Notes under the pieces: generated by a model | The model's input: only the letters and a program-made list of their open reading frames with translations | The model's database searches: none | What the model was told of the DNA's origin: nothing | Assembly: GCA_905211345.1 (NCBI GenBank) | Contig: CAJMAO010000093.1 | Location: 1-5,163, forward strand | Source: an uncultured Prevotella sp. | GTDB taxonomy: Bacteria; Bacteroidota; Bacteroidia; Bacteroidales; Bacteroidaceae | Length of the DNA stretch: 5,163 bases | Direction: 5' to 3' | Part shown: positions 1-5,128 of the stretch, one piece after another | How the letters are laid out: each line of letters begins with the position of its first letter | Numbering within the stretch: the stretch's first letter is position 1 | Program-made: the position numbers and the translations under genes

Positions 1-13
1 CAAAGCATTTGTC

Positions 14-87
14 TTTAACTCCTTTAACTTCCTTAACTCCTTTAACTACCAAAAAGAACTCCCTTAACTACCAAAAAGAACTCCTTT
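14..87. repeat. Low-complexity tandem repeat downstream of the pectate lyase gene
   Basis: Two adjacent 22-bp units (44-65 and 66-87) begin AACTACCAAAAAGAACTCC and differ at one base. A degenerate third piece starts at 88 and runs into the lyase stop codon. Upstream, 14-43 is made of shorter 9-10-base copies of a TTAACTCCT-like word. On the lyase strand this is the sequence immediately after the stop codon, so it would form the 3' untranslated region. No hairpin with a T-tract is visible, so a terminator cannot be called. Function unknown; slippage-prone intergenic repeat is the simplest reading. Confidence 0.75.
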
Positions 88-92
88 AGCTA

Positions 93-1211
93 CTAAAGAA
101 TCCTATTCTCCCGTTTCCACGCCTCGTAACGCTTGAACAGGGCTATGCCGCCCGAGTTGTACCAACTGTAGCCGTTACGGCGCTCATGGCCTATTTCCGA
201 CAGGTTGAATTTCATCACCCCGTCGCGGTCGCAGAAGAACGGACGGTTGCCGTCTATAGTGTAGAAGCGCGCCCACAGGGGCTTGCAGCCCTTGCCGCCC
301 GCGTCGCACGGCACCACGCGCACATCGCGCTTGCCGTCTTCGTTGGTGTAACGCTCAAGGCGTATGCCCGTTATCTCGCTCTTGTGAAACCACGCCACGG
401 CATCGTCTACACACCGGCATACGGCCTCCGACGGGTTGCGCAGCGACATGAGGAAGAACACTATGCCTTGTGACTCCGAGCCGCTTAGCGACACAAGCTC
501 GTAAGCCCGGGCAGCGACAGGCTGCAACGTGTTCTCGTCATACTGGGCGCACCACACCGTCTTGCGCCCGTCTTGCACCACTTGGGTGTTCAATATGCAG
601 CCAACGCCCTTGTCCATGGCCGCCTTGGCCTTAGCCCTCACGTCGGCGGAAAGGAAAGTGAAAGGCTCCTCGCCGTAGGCTACGTCGCGCAAAAGGTTGA
701 GCACATGCACCATGGCGTCGTCGTTGTAAGTTATGTGAGTGTAGTATCCCTTGGGCAGAGGGTAGAACTGCGGCCATCCGCCATTAGGGTACTGGGCCTC
801 AAGCAGGTAGTCGAAACCGCGCATGAAGGCGTCGCGGTACTTGTCGTCCTTGGTGGCGTTGTACAAGCGCGCAAGGTAAGTCATCTCGGTGGTCGTGGCT
901 CCGTTGTCTATGGTGGCGTAATGAGTGCCACGCTTCATCTCCTCAACCCGCTCGCGGCGGCTGTCGGTAAGCTCCTCCTGAAGGCGCATGTTCTTGGGCC
1001 ATCCGCCCGACTCGTGCTGGTAAAACAGCAGGTTGTCGCCTATGCGGGCAGCCTCGGCTGTGGTAAAGAATTTGTCGTCGAGCCTCGTCGCAAGGCGTGT
1101 CCATCTGGCTTTTTTCCTTCCTTTGGCGGTCTTGCCGCCGCCCTGCGCCATTGCGCCTACGGGCACCGCCACGGCCAGTATCAGCGCGGCGGCCATTGTC
1201 TTGATGTTCAT
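93..1211 (-). CDS. pelA: Exported pectate lyase, PL10 (PelA/Pel-15E) family
   Basis: A 372-residue protein that should cleave de-esterified homogalacturonan by calcium-dependent beta-elimination outside the cytoplasm. Residues 1-22 form a signal peptide (short basic start, hydrophobic core, AMA before a likely cleavage at Q23); there is no lipobox. A basic linker (28-36) precedes the catalytic domain, which fills residues about 40-372, so this is a single-domain enzyme. Family-like blocks are ESGGWPKN (67-74), IDNGATTTEM (101-110), YPNGGWPQFYP (141-151), ITYNDDAM (160-167), WCAQYDENTLQP (220-231), SGSESQG (243-249) and WARFYTIDGNRPFFCDRDG (313-331). By spacing, D164/D165 and D225 probably correspond to the acidic active-site and calcium residues of Cellvibrio Pel10A, and R315 or R323 could be the catalytic arginine; this is inferred from memory of the family. 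The chosen ATG gives the complete signal peptide; a start at M6 is possible. It is divergent from the AraC gene at 1613, which is a candidate regulator. Confidence 0.93.
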   Translation of the reverse strand: MNIKTMAAALILAVAVPVGAMAQGGGKTAKGRKKARWTRLATRLDDKFFTTAEAARIGDNLLFYQHESGGWPKNMRLQEELTDSRRERVEEMKRGTHYATIDNGATTTEMTYLARLYNATKDDKYRDAFMRGFDYLLEAQYPNGGWPQFYPLPKGYYTHITYNDDAMVHVLNLLRDVAYGEEPFTFLSADVRAKAKAAMDKGVGCILNTQVVQDGRKTVWCAQYDENTLQPVAARAYELVSLSGSESQGIVFFLMSLRNPSEAVCRCVDDAVAWFHKSEITGIRLERYTNEDGKRDVRVVPCDAGGKGCKPLWARFYTIDGNRPFFCDRDGVMKFNLSEIGHERRNGYSWYNSGGIALFKRYEAWKRENRIL

Positions 1212-1234
1212 GGTTTAGTAGTTTTTAGTCGTTT

Positions 1235-1250
1235 CCGGCTCCACGGCCGG
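1235..1250 (-). promoter_or_regulatory. Small GC hairpin in the pectate lyase leader
   Basis: CCGGC (1235-1239) and GCCGG (1246-1250) are perfect inverted copies around a six-base loop. The stem would lie 23 bases upstream of the lyase ATG, inside the probable 5' leader. It could stabilise the mRNA or affect translation, but a five-pair stem can arise by chance in GC-rich DNA. No known riboswitch pattern is recognised. Confidence 0.3.
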
Positions 1251-1339
1251 TAATATATCAGATAATGTGACGACGAAGCGCGCGCAAGGTTTATCAAGTT
1301 ACGTTTCTTTATGATTTATTTTGAAAAACAAACGGTTTT

Positions 1340-1444
1340 CGGCCGTTTTCCAAAAGACGGTCTTTCGCGCTCCAAAAGGTGGCCTTTCACAAGATGAAAC
1401 ATGGCCTTTCGCAACGCCGTTTGCCGCCTTTTGGAAAACGGCCG
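1340..1444. repeat. Long inverted repeat with 21-bp arms
   Basis: The left arm (1340-1360) starts CGGCCGTTTTCCAAAAG. It matches the reverse complement of the right arm (1424-1444) at 20 of 21 positions. The 63 bases between the arms hold a tandem array described separately. The structure could extrude as a cruciform or fold in RNA. It lies about 130 bases upstream of the AraC promoter and roughly the same distance from the lyase start. It resembles the CAAAAG/CTTTTG palindromic intergenic repeats seen in Prevotella-type genomes (recollection, not checked). Confidence 0.75.
1350..1437. repeat. Four degenerate tandem units with a 22-bp period
   Basis: The core GGCCTTTC, or a one- to two-base variant, recurs at 1359, 1381, 1403 and 1425, exactly 22 bases apart. 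Units start at 1350, 1372, 1394 and 1416. Units 1 and 2 begin CCAAAAG; units 3 and 4 are more diverged. Unit 1 is itself a palindrome: AAAGAC, one base, GTCTTT. Unit 2 keeps the same pairing with changed bases. Units follow each other without spacers, so this is not a CRISPR. It could be a protein-binding array on one DNA face (about two helical turns) or a passive repeat. Confidence 0.7.
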
Positions 1445-1554
1445 TTTCTTTCACGTATATTAACAGTTAACCGCTCGACACTGACCGCGCCATGCGCCGT
1501 GCTGCGAAACGGGCTAAAACGTAATAAAGGTAACAAAAACAGTAAAAGGTGTAC

Positions 1555-1577
1555 ACGGTTTTCCGATGATTAACCGT
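1555..1577. promoter_or_regulatory. Candidate operator: inverted repeat ACGGTT-N11-AACCGT
   Basis: ACGGTT (1555-1560) and AACCGT (1572-1577) are perfect inverted copies 17 bases apart start to start. They sit between where -33 and -7 elements would be for the AraC gene and touch the -7 box. An overlapping 8-base palindrome, GTGTACAC, lies at 1549-1556. The placement suits a repressor or autoregulatory site, but no factor can be named and short inverted repeats occur by chance. Confidence 0.3.
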
Positions 1578-1584
1578 AAATTTG
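1577..1584 (+). promoter_or_regulatory. Bacteroidetes-type -7 box for the first AraC gene
   Basis: TAAATTTG fits the Bacteroidetes -7 consensus TAnnTTTG exactly. It lies 28 bases before the ATG at 1613, implying a leader of about 20 bases. No clear TTG -33 element is present at the usual distance; the region around 1552-1558 holds the GTGTACAC palindrome instead, so the promoter may need an activator. Confidence 0.6.
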
Positions 1585-1600
1585 CAACAGATAAAAACAA

Positions 1601-1606
1601 GAGGAG
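1601..1606 (+). promoter_or_regulatory. Shine-Dalgarno-like GAGGAG before the first AraC gene
   Basis: GAGGAG lies six bases before the ATG at 1613. Clear purine-rich ribosome binding sites are less common in Bacteroidetes than in many bacteria. Its presence supports 1613 as the true start. Confidence 0.55.
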
Positions 1607-1612
1607 ACGGAC

Positions 1613-2521
1613 ATGGAAACAATATTCAAGATTGACTCAATCGACGACTACAACCACGCGATGGGACTGGAGACGCGGCACCCGCTGGTAACGGTCATCA
1701 ACGAAGGCGACGTGAAGCAATTCCCGTTCAGCGGCGAAGTGACTTTCCAGTACGGCGTCTACGCGCTGTTCCTGAAACAGACCTACTGCGGCGACATAAC
1801 TTACGGGCGGATGCCTTACGACTACCAGGAGGGCACGGTGACGAGCTTCGCGCCGGGACAGGTGGTGAAAGTGAAGTTCAGGCCCGACTTCAAGCCTAAG
1901 TCGCAGGGCCTGCTGTTCCATCCCGACCTCATACGCGGCACGTCGCTCGGGCAGGATATGAAGCAATACTCGTTCTTCGCCTACTCCTCGCGCGAGGCCC
2001 TGCACCTGTCGGAACAGGAGAAGGCCATCTACCGCGACTGTCTCGAAAAGATACGCATAGAGATAGAACGCCCCATCGACGGGCACAGCAAGAAGCTAAT
2101 CTGCCGCAACATAGAACTGCTGTTGGACTACTGCATGAGGTTCTACGAGCGCCAGTTCATCACCCGCAAGACGGCCAACAGGGACGTACTGACGAAATTC
2201 GAGGAGGAACTTGACACCTACTTCAACGACCGCGCGGCGGCCATGAACGGCCTGCCTACGGTAAAATACTTCGCCGAAAAGTGCTTCCTGTCGCCCAACT
2301 ACTTCGGCGACCTCGTGAAAAAAGAGACCGGGCGCACGCCGCAGGAATACATACAGAACAAGATTATCGGCCTTGCCAAGGACGAACTGCTCGGCACCAC
2401 GAAGACCATAAACGAGATAAGCTACGACCTCGGCTTCCAATACTCGCAGCACTTCAACCGCTACTTCAAGCGCGGCACGGGCATGACGCCCAGCGAATAC
2501 AGGAAAGTGGCGGCGGAATAG
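1613..2521 (+). CDS. AraC-family transcriptional regulator (first of two paralogs)
   Basis: A 302-residue cytoplasmic DNA-binding protein. Residues about 7-185 form the N-terminal sensing domain, probably cupin-like, with family-like blocks ETRHPLV (20-26), LLFHPDLI (100-107), YSFFAY (119-124) and RFYERQFITR (176-185). Residues about 190-302 are the AraC-type DNA-binding domain. The first helix-turn-helix is near 215-238 (LPTVKYFAEKCFLSPNYFGD) and the second near 264-287, followed by the signature GTGMTPSEYR (288-297). Length is normal for the family. The start is supported by an upstream GAGGAG and a TAnnTTTG box. It is divergent from the pectate lyase and upstream of a paralog in the same direction, so it may control the lyase, itself or the downstream esterase. 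The ligand cannot be read from the sequence; a sugar or pectin fragment is only a guess from context. Confidence 0.93.
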   Translation: METIFKIDSIDDYNHAMGLETRHPLVTVINEGDVKQFPFSGEVTFQYGVYALFLKQTYCGDITYGRMPYDYQEGTVTSFAPGQVVKVKFRPDFKPKSQGLLFHPDLIRGTSLGQDMKQYSFFAYSSREALHLSEQEKAIYRDCLEKIRIEIERPIDGHSKKLICRNIELLLDYCMRFYERQFITRKTANRDVLTKFEEELDTYFNDRAAAMNGLPTVKYFAEKCFLSPNYFGDLVKKETGRTPQEYIQNKIIGLAKDELLGTTKTINEISYDLGFQYSQHFNRYFKRGTGMTPSEYRKVAAE

Positions 2522-2571
2522 GCAAGGAACATCCAACAACGCGCCACCCGACACCCTACAACCCACACCCG

Positions 2572-2748
2572 ACACCCACCCCAACCCTCCCCAAGGGAGG
2601 GGGCTTAATATGCTTTTGAAGTACTGGGAGGGTAGCATACTAATATTAGTTTATCAGAAATATGAAGTGCATCAATAAACACGACATAAACGAACAAACC
2701 ACAAAAGCATATCAAACTCCCTCCCCTCGGGAGGGCTGGGGTGGGTGT
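2572..2748. repeat. 177-bp hairpin (MITE-like) element with 46-bp inverted arms
   Basis: The left arm (2572-2617) starts ACACCCACCCCA and ends TATGCTTTT. The right arm (2703-2748) is its inverted copy, matching at 40 of 46 positions. Each arm holds its own tight palindrome, CCCTCCC, three bases, GGGAGGG (2585-2601 and 2719-2735). The 85-base centre is AT-rich and contains the ATG (2662) of the next gene. A third arm copy sits at 5129-5163, so this is a dispersed family. No transposase is encoded and no target-site duplication is obvious, so mobility is inferred from the arms only. The left palindrome could also act as a 3' end structure for the AraC gene ending at 2521, but no T-tract follows. 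Confidence 0.8.
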
Positions 2749-3612
2749 GAGGCGTTTTCTGCCAGGTCTGTCTGCGAGTGCAACCGCGCCTTCCACGCCG
2801 AGACGCTGCACCCTATGGTAAGCCTCATCGACATGTCCCGGCCCTGCGACGGCGACTGCCTGAAGACCGACTGCTACGCCGTCAAGCTGCGGCACTGGGC
2901 GGCCAAAAGCGCGGAATACGGCTGGCGGCCTTGCGACTTCACTGATGCCACGCTGCTGTGCATCGCCCCCGACAAGGAAATAGACCTTGCCGCAGACGAC
3001 GGCACGCTGCTGATATTCCACCCGGACCTAGTAAAGTTCACGCCGCTCGGCGCGCGGCTGAGGGAGTATTCGTTCTTCAAATACAGGCAGGACGAGGCCC
3101 TGCACATGTCATGTTGCGAGGAAAGGGTGATAAAGCAGTGCTTCGGCTGCATCGGCGACGAGCTTTGCCGGGGAGTAGACGAATACAGCAAGGACATAAT
3201 AAGCAACATTATCGACCTGTTGCTGAACTACTGCCGACGGTTCTACAACCGCCAGTTCATCACCCGCCATGAAGCTAACGTAAACACGATAGCCGAACTG
3301 AAAAGCATGATTGACGTCACGCTACGCTCAGGCGAGGCGGCACGCAAGGGCATGCCGACCGCCGCACGCATGGCGGCGAGACTCGGAATGTCGGCCGGAT
3401 ACCTTGACGACATGCTCAAAAACGAGACGGGCAAGAGCGTGGCCGAGCACGTGCAGCTGCGCCGGTTGCAGACAGCCAAGGAACTACTCGTAGGCTCCGC
3501 CATGCCTGTAGGCGACATATCGTCGCTGCTGGGCTTCTGCACCGAGCAGTGCTTCGCCACGGTTTTCAGGAAAGCCACCGGCTGCACGCCAGAAGAATAC
3601 AGGGGAAAATGA
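2662..3612 (+). CDS. Second AraC-family regulator, cysteine-rich, with a repeat-derived N-terminus
   Basis: A 316-residue paralog of the protein encoded at 1613-2521. Shared blocks include ETLHPMV (47-53), LLIFHPDLV (116-124), YSFFKY (136-141) and RFYNRQFITR (193-202). Helix-turn-helix regions lie near 232-257 and 282-305, ending in the signature ATGCTPEEYR (305-314). Residues 1-29 are encoded by the inverted-repeat element at 2572-2748; TPSPREGWGG (19-28) is a direct translation of its palindrome. Similarity to the paralog starts only around residues 33-37, and the paralog's Met1 aligns with residue 28. The next in-frame ATG (2815, residue 52) would remove conserved sequence. It carries 18 cysteines against 5 in the paralog, including CDGDC (62-66), C71, CC (151-152) and CFGC (160-163). 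No convincing promoter or ribosome binding site is visible before 2662; it may be read through from the first AraC gene. The rest of the frame is intact, so it is probably functional, but disruption of expression by the element is possible. The true start is uncertain. Confidence 0.85.
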   Translation: MKCINKHDINEQTTKAYQTPSPREGWGGCEAFSARSVCECNRAFHAETLHPMVSLIDMSRPCDGDCLKTDCYAVKLRHWAAKSAEYGWRPCDFTDATLLCIAPDKEIDLAADDGTLLIFHPDLVKFTPLGARLREYSFFKYRQDEALHMSCCEERVIKQCFGCIGDELCRGVDEYSKDIISNIIDLLLNYCRRFYNRQFITRHEANVNTIAELKSMIDVTLRSGEAARKGMPTAARMAARLGMSAGYLDDMLKNETGKSVAEHVQLRRLQTAKELLVGSAMPVGDISSLLGFCTEQCFATVFRKATGCTPEEYRGK

Positions 3613-3614
3613 AT

Positions 3615-3726
3615 AATTAAAAATGAACAATGAATAATTAAAAAATAAAAAAAGGATAATTTAAAAATGAACAATCAGTGTAACGGCGTAGCCTGATTTT
3701 TAATTGTTCATTGTTCATTTTTAATT
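3615..3726. repeat. AT-rich inverted repeat with 30-bp arms
   Basis: The left arm (3615-3644) starts AATTAAAAATGAACAATGAA and matches the inverted right arm (3697-3726) at 29 of 30 positions. A partial direct copy, TTAAAAATGAACAAT, recurs at 3661-3675. The left arm begins three bases after the stop codon of the second AraC gene, so the hairpin could help end its transcript. The right arm runs into the promoter of the esterase gene. This kind of AATGAACAAT repeat is common in Bacteroidetes intergenic DNA (recollection). There is no coding content. Confidence 0.8.
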
Positions 3727-3742
3727 TAAATACGTATCTTTG
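3711..3742 (+). promoter_or_regulatory. Bacteroidetes-type promoter of the acetyl esterase gene
   Basis: TATCTTTG (3735-3742) fits the -7 consensus TAnnTTTG exactly. TTG at 3711-3713 lies 21 bases upstream, within the spacing usual for the -33 element. The implied start of transcription is near 3749, giving a leader of about 20 bases to the ATG at 3769. No Shine-Dalgarno sequence is seen, which is common in this phylum. The -33 element lies inside the right arm of the inverted repeat. Confidence 0.7.
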
Positions 3743-3768
3743 CCCCTAGAAATCATTACCTTAAGCAA

Positions 3769-5076
3769 ATGAAACGACTTTTATTCTTTCTGCTCATGGC
3801 CGTAGCCGTGGGCGCGAAATGCGCGGCGGAGAACTATCCCTACCGCTCGGATTACCTGTGGGTGGCCGTGCCCGACCATGCCGACTGGCTCTACCAAACT
3901 GGCGAACGGGCGCGCGTAGAAGTGCAACTGTACAAATACGGCGTGCCCGTCGACGCCGAAGTGAAGTATGAAATCGGCGACGACATGCTGCCCGCCGACC
4001 GCAAGGGAGAGGCCAGGCTGAAGCAAGGCCGCGCCGTGATAGACATGGGCACGAGGACGAATCCCGGCTTCCGCGACCTGCGCCTGTCGGCCGTAGTCGG
4101 CGGAAAAACGTACAAGCACCACGTGAAAGTGGGCTTCTCGGTCGACAAGATACGGCCTTTCACGCAGGAACCGGCCGACTTCGCCGACTTCTGGAGCAAG
4201 AACATAGAGGACATGAGGCGCGCTCCGCTTTCGTATTCAAGGGAAAAGGCCGAGGAATACTGCACCGACAAGATAGACTGCTACCTGCTGAAAATCAACC
4301 TGAACAGGCAGGGACAATCAGTCTACGCCTACCTGTTCTACCCCAAAAACGCGCAAAAGGGCAAACACCCGGTGGTGCTCTGCCCGCCGGGAGCCGGCAT
4401 AAAAACCATCAAGGAGCCGTTGCGGCACAAGTATTACGCCGAGAACGGCGCAATAAGAATGGAAATGGAGATACACGGACTCGACCCGCGGCTGCCAAAG
4501 GAGACGTTCGATGACATATCCAAAACGTTCAACGGGCGCGAAAACGGCTACCTAGAGAACGGGCTTGACGACCGCGACCGCTACTACATGAAGCGCGTCT
4601 ACCTCGCCCTAGTGCGCTGCATCGACCTGCTGACCAGCCTGCCAGAATGGGACGGACGCAACGTGATAGTGCAGGGCGGAAGCCAAGGCGGCGCGCTGTC
4701 GATAGTGGCCGCGGGGCTTGACAGCCGCGTCACGCAATGCATAGTGAACCATCCCGCGCTGGCCGACATGGCCGCCTACACCGACGGACGCACCGGCGGA
4801 TACCCTCACTTCAACAAGCTCAAGGGCATGTTCAACGACCGGACGCTGCGCACGATGGCGTATTATGACGTGGTGAACTTCGCCCGACACGTGAAGGCCG
4901 ACGTCTACATGACGTGGGGATACAACGACGACACCTGCCCGCCGACTACCAGCTACGCTGTATGGAACACGCTGACATGCCCCAAGGAGGCACTGATAAC
5001 GCCGATAAACGAGCACTGGACATCAGACGAAACTGAGCGCGGACAGATGGAATGGATGCTGAAAAGGTTGAAATAA
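3769..5076 (+). CDS. Exported CE7-type acetyl esterase (acetyl xylan esterase / cephalosporin C deacetylase family)
   Basis: A 435-residue secreted alpha/beta-hydrolase expected to remove acetyl groups from plant polysaccharides or their oligosaccharides. Residues 1-20 are a signal peptide, with likely cleavage after CAA; the nearby cysteine (C18) lacks a proper lipobox. Residues about 28-125 form an extra N-terminal domain, probably a beta-sandwich, not present in the shorter bacterial CE7 enzymes. The esterase domain runs from about 130 (PADFADFW, 135-142) to the end. The nucleophile elbow is GGSQGG (303-308) with Ser305. The acid is D387 in GYNDDTCPP (384-392) and the base is H416 in NEHW. 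The 29-residue spacing from Asp to His equals that recalled for the Thermotoga maritima enzyme (D274, H303), which supports an intact triad. It has its own promoter. With the pectate lyase nearby, acetylated pectin is a plausible substrate, but xylan or another acetylated glycan cannot be excluded. Confidence 0.9.
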   Translation: MKRLLFFLLMAVAVGAKCAAENYPYRSDYLWVAVPDHADWLYQTGERARVEVQLYKYGVPVDAEVKYEIGDDMLPADRKGEARLKQGRAVIDMGTRTNPGFRDLRLSAVVGGKTYKHHVKVGFSVDKIRPFTQEPADFADFWSKNIEDMRRAPLSYSREKAEEYCTDKIDCYLLKINLNRQGQSVYAYLFYPKNAQKGKHPVVLCPPGAGIKTIKEPLRHKYYAENGAIRMEMEIHGLDPRLPKETFDDISKTFNGRENGYLENGLDDRDRYYMKRVYLALVRCIDLLTSLPEWDGRNVIVQGGSQGGALSIVAAGLDSRVTQCIVNHPALADMAAYTDGRTGGYPHFNKLKGMFNDRTLRTMAYYDVVNFARHVKADVYMTWGYNDDTCPPTTSYAVWNTLTCPKEALITPINEHWTSDETERGQMEWMLKRLK

Positions 5077-5083
5077 AGTACCA

Positions 5084-5127
5084 AACACCCACCAACCAGC
5101 TCCCTAACACCCGGCAACCAGCTCCCT
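5084..5127. repeat. Two 22-bp tandem units after the esterase gene
   Basis: Units at 5084-5105 and 5106-5127 match at 20 of 22 positions; both start AACACCC and end CAACCAGCTCCCT. A third unit begins at 5128 and turns into the palindromic repeat. The array starts eight bases after the esterase stop codon. AGCTCCCT at 5120-5127 could pair with AGGGAGCT at 5155-5162 as an alternative to the palindrome's own stem. Function unknown. Confidence 0.75.
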
Positions 5128-5128
5128 A

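Larger units (their letters stand above)
1212..1612. other. Divergent intergenic region between the lyase and the first AraC gene
   Basis: This 401-base gap separates two divergently transcribed genes and must hold both promoters. It contains a hairpin in the lyase leader (1235-1250), a block of inverted and tandem repeats (1340-1444), an AT-rich stretch around 1300-1330, and the AraC promoter and ribosome binding site (1577-1606). I found no convincing -7/-33 pair on the minus strand for the lyase; the nearest candidate (1250-1257 read on the minus strand, TATATTAC) is a weak match. No RNA gene or credible small protein was found. The word TTAACCG occurs twice (1467-1473 and 1570-1576). Confidence 0.6.

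Noticed and set aside
573..1253. A 226-codon open frame on the plus strand opposite the pectate lyase
   Set aside because: It is an antisense shadow in GC-rich coding DNA; the minus-strand product has clear family motifs and a signal peptide.
1250..1257. Possible -7 box for the pectate lyase (TATATTAC on the minus strand)
   Set aside because: Only a partial match to TAnnTTTG, and the nearest TTG lies about 27 bases away, too far for a normal -33 element.
1350..1437. Possible CRISPR array
   Set aside because: Units are degenerate and directly adjacent, with no unique spacers and no cas gene in the window.
1379..1573. A 64-codon open frame in the divergent gap
   Set aside because: It starts inside the tandem repeat array, has low-complexity basic composition and no ribosome binding site, and overlaps the AraC promoter region.
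2585..2606. Rho-independent terminator after the first AraC gene
   Set aside because: The hairpin is strong but is followed by GGCTTAATA rather than a T-tract, and the same sequence recurs as a dispersed repeat.
2096..2638. A 180-codon minus-strand frame opposite the first AraC gene
   Set aside because: Its N-terminus is a translation of the palindromic repeat and the rest is antisense to a well-supported gene.
2647..2654. Possible promoter for the second AraC gene inside the hairpin element (TAGTTTAT)
   Set aside because: The box is imperfect, the TTG upstream is about 28 bases away, and the ATG is only seven bases downstream.
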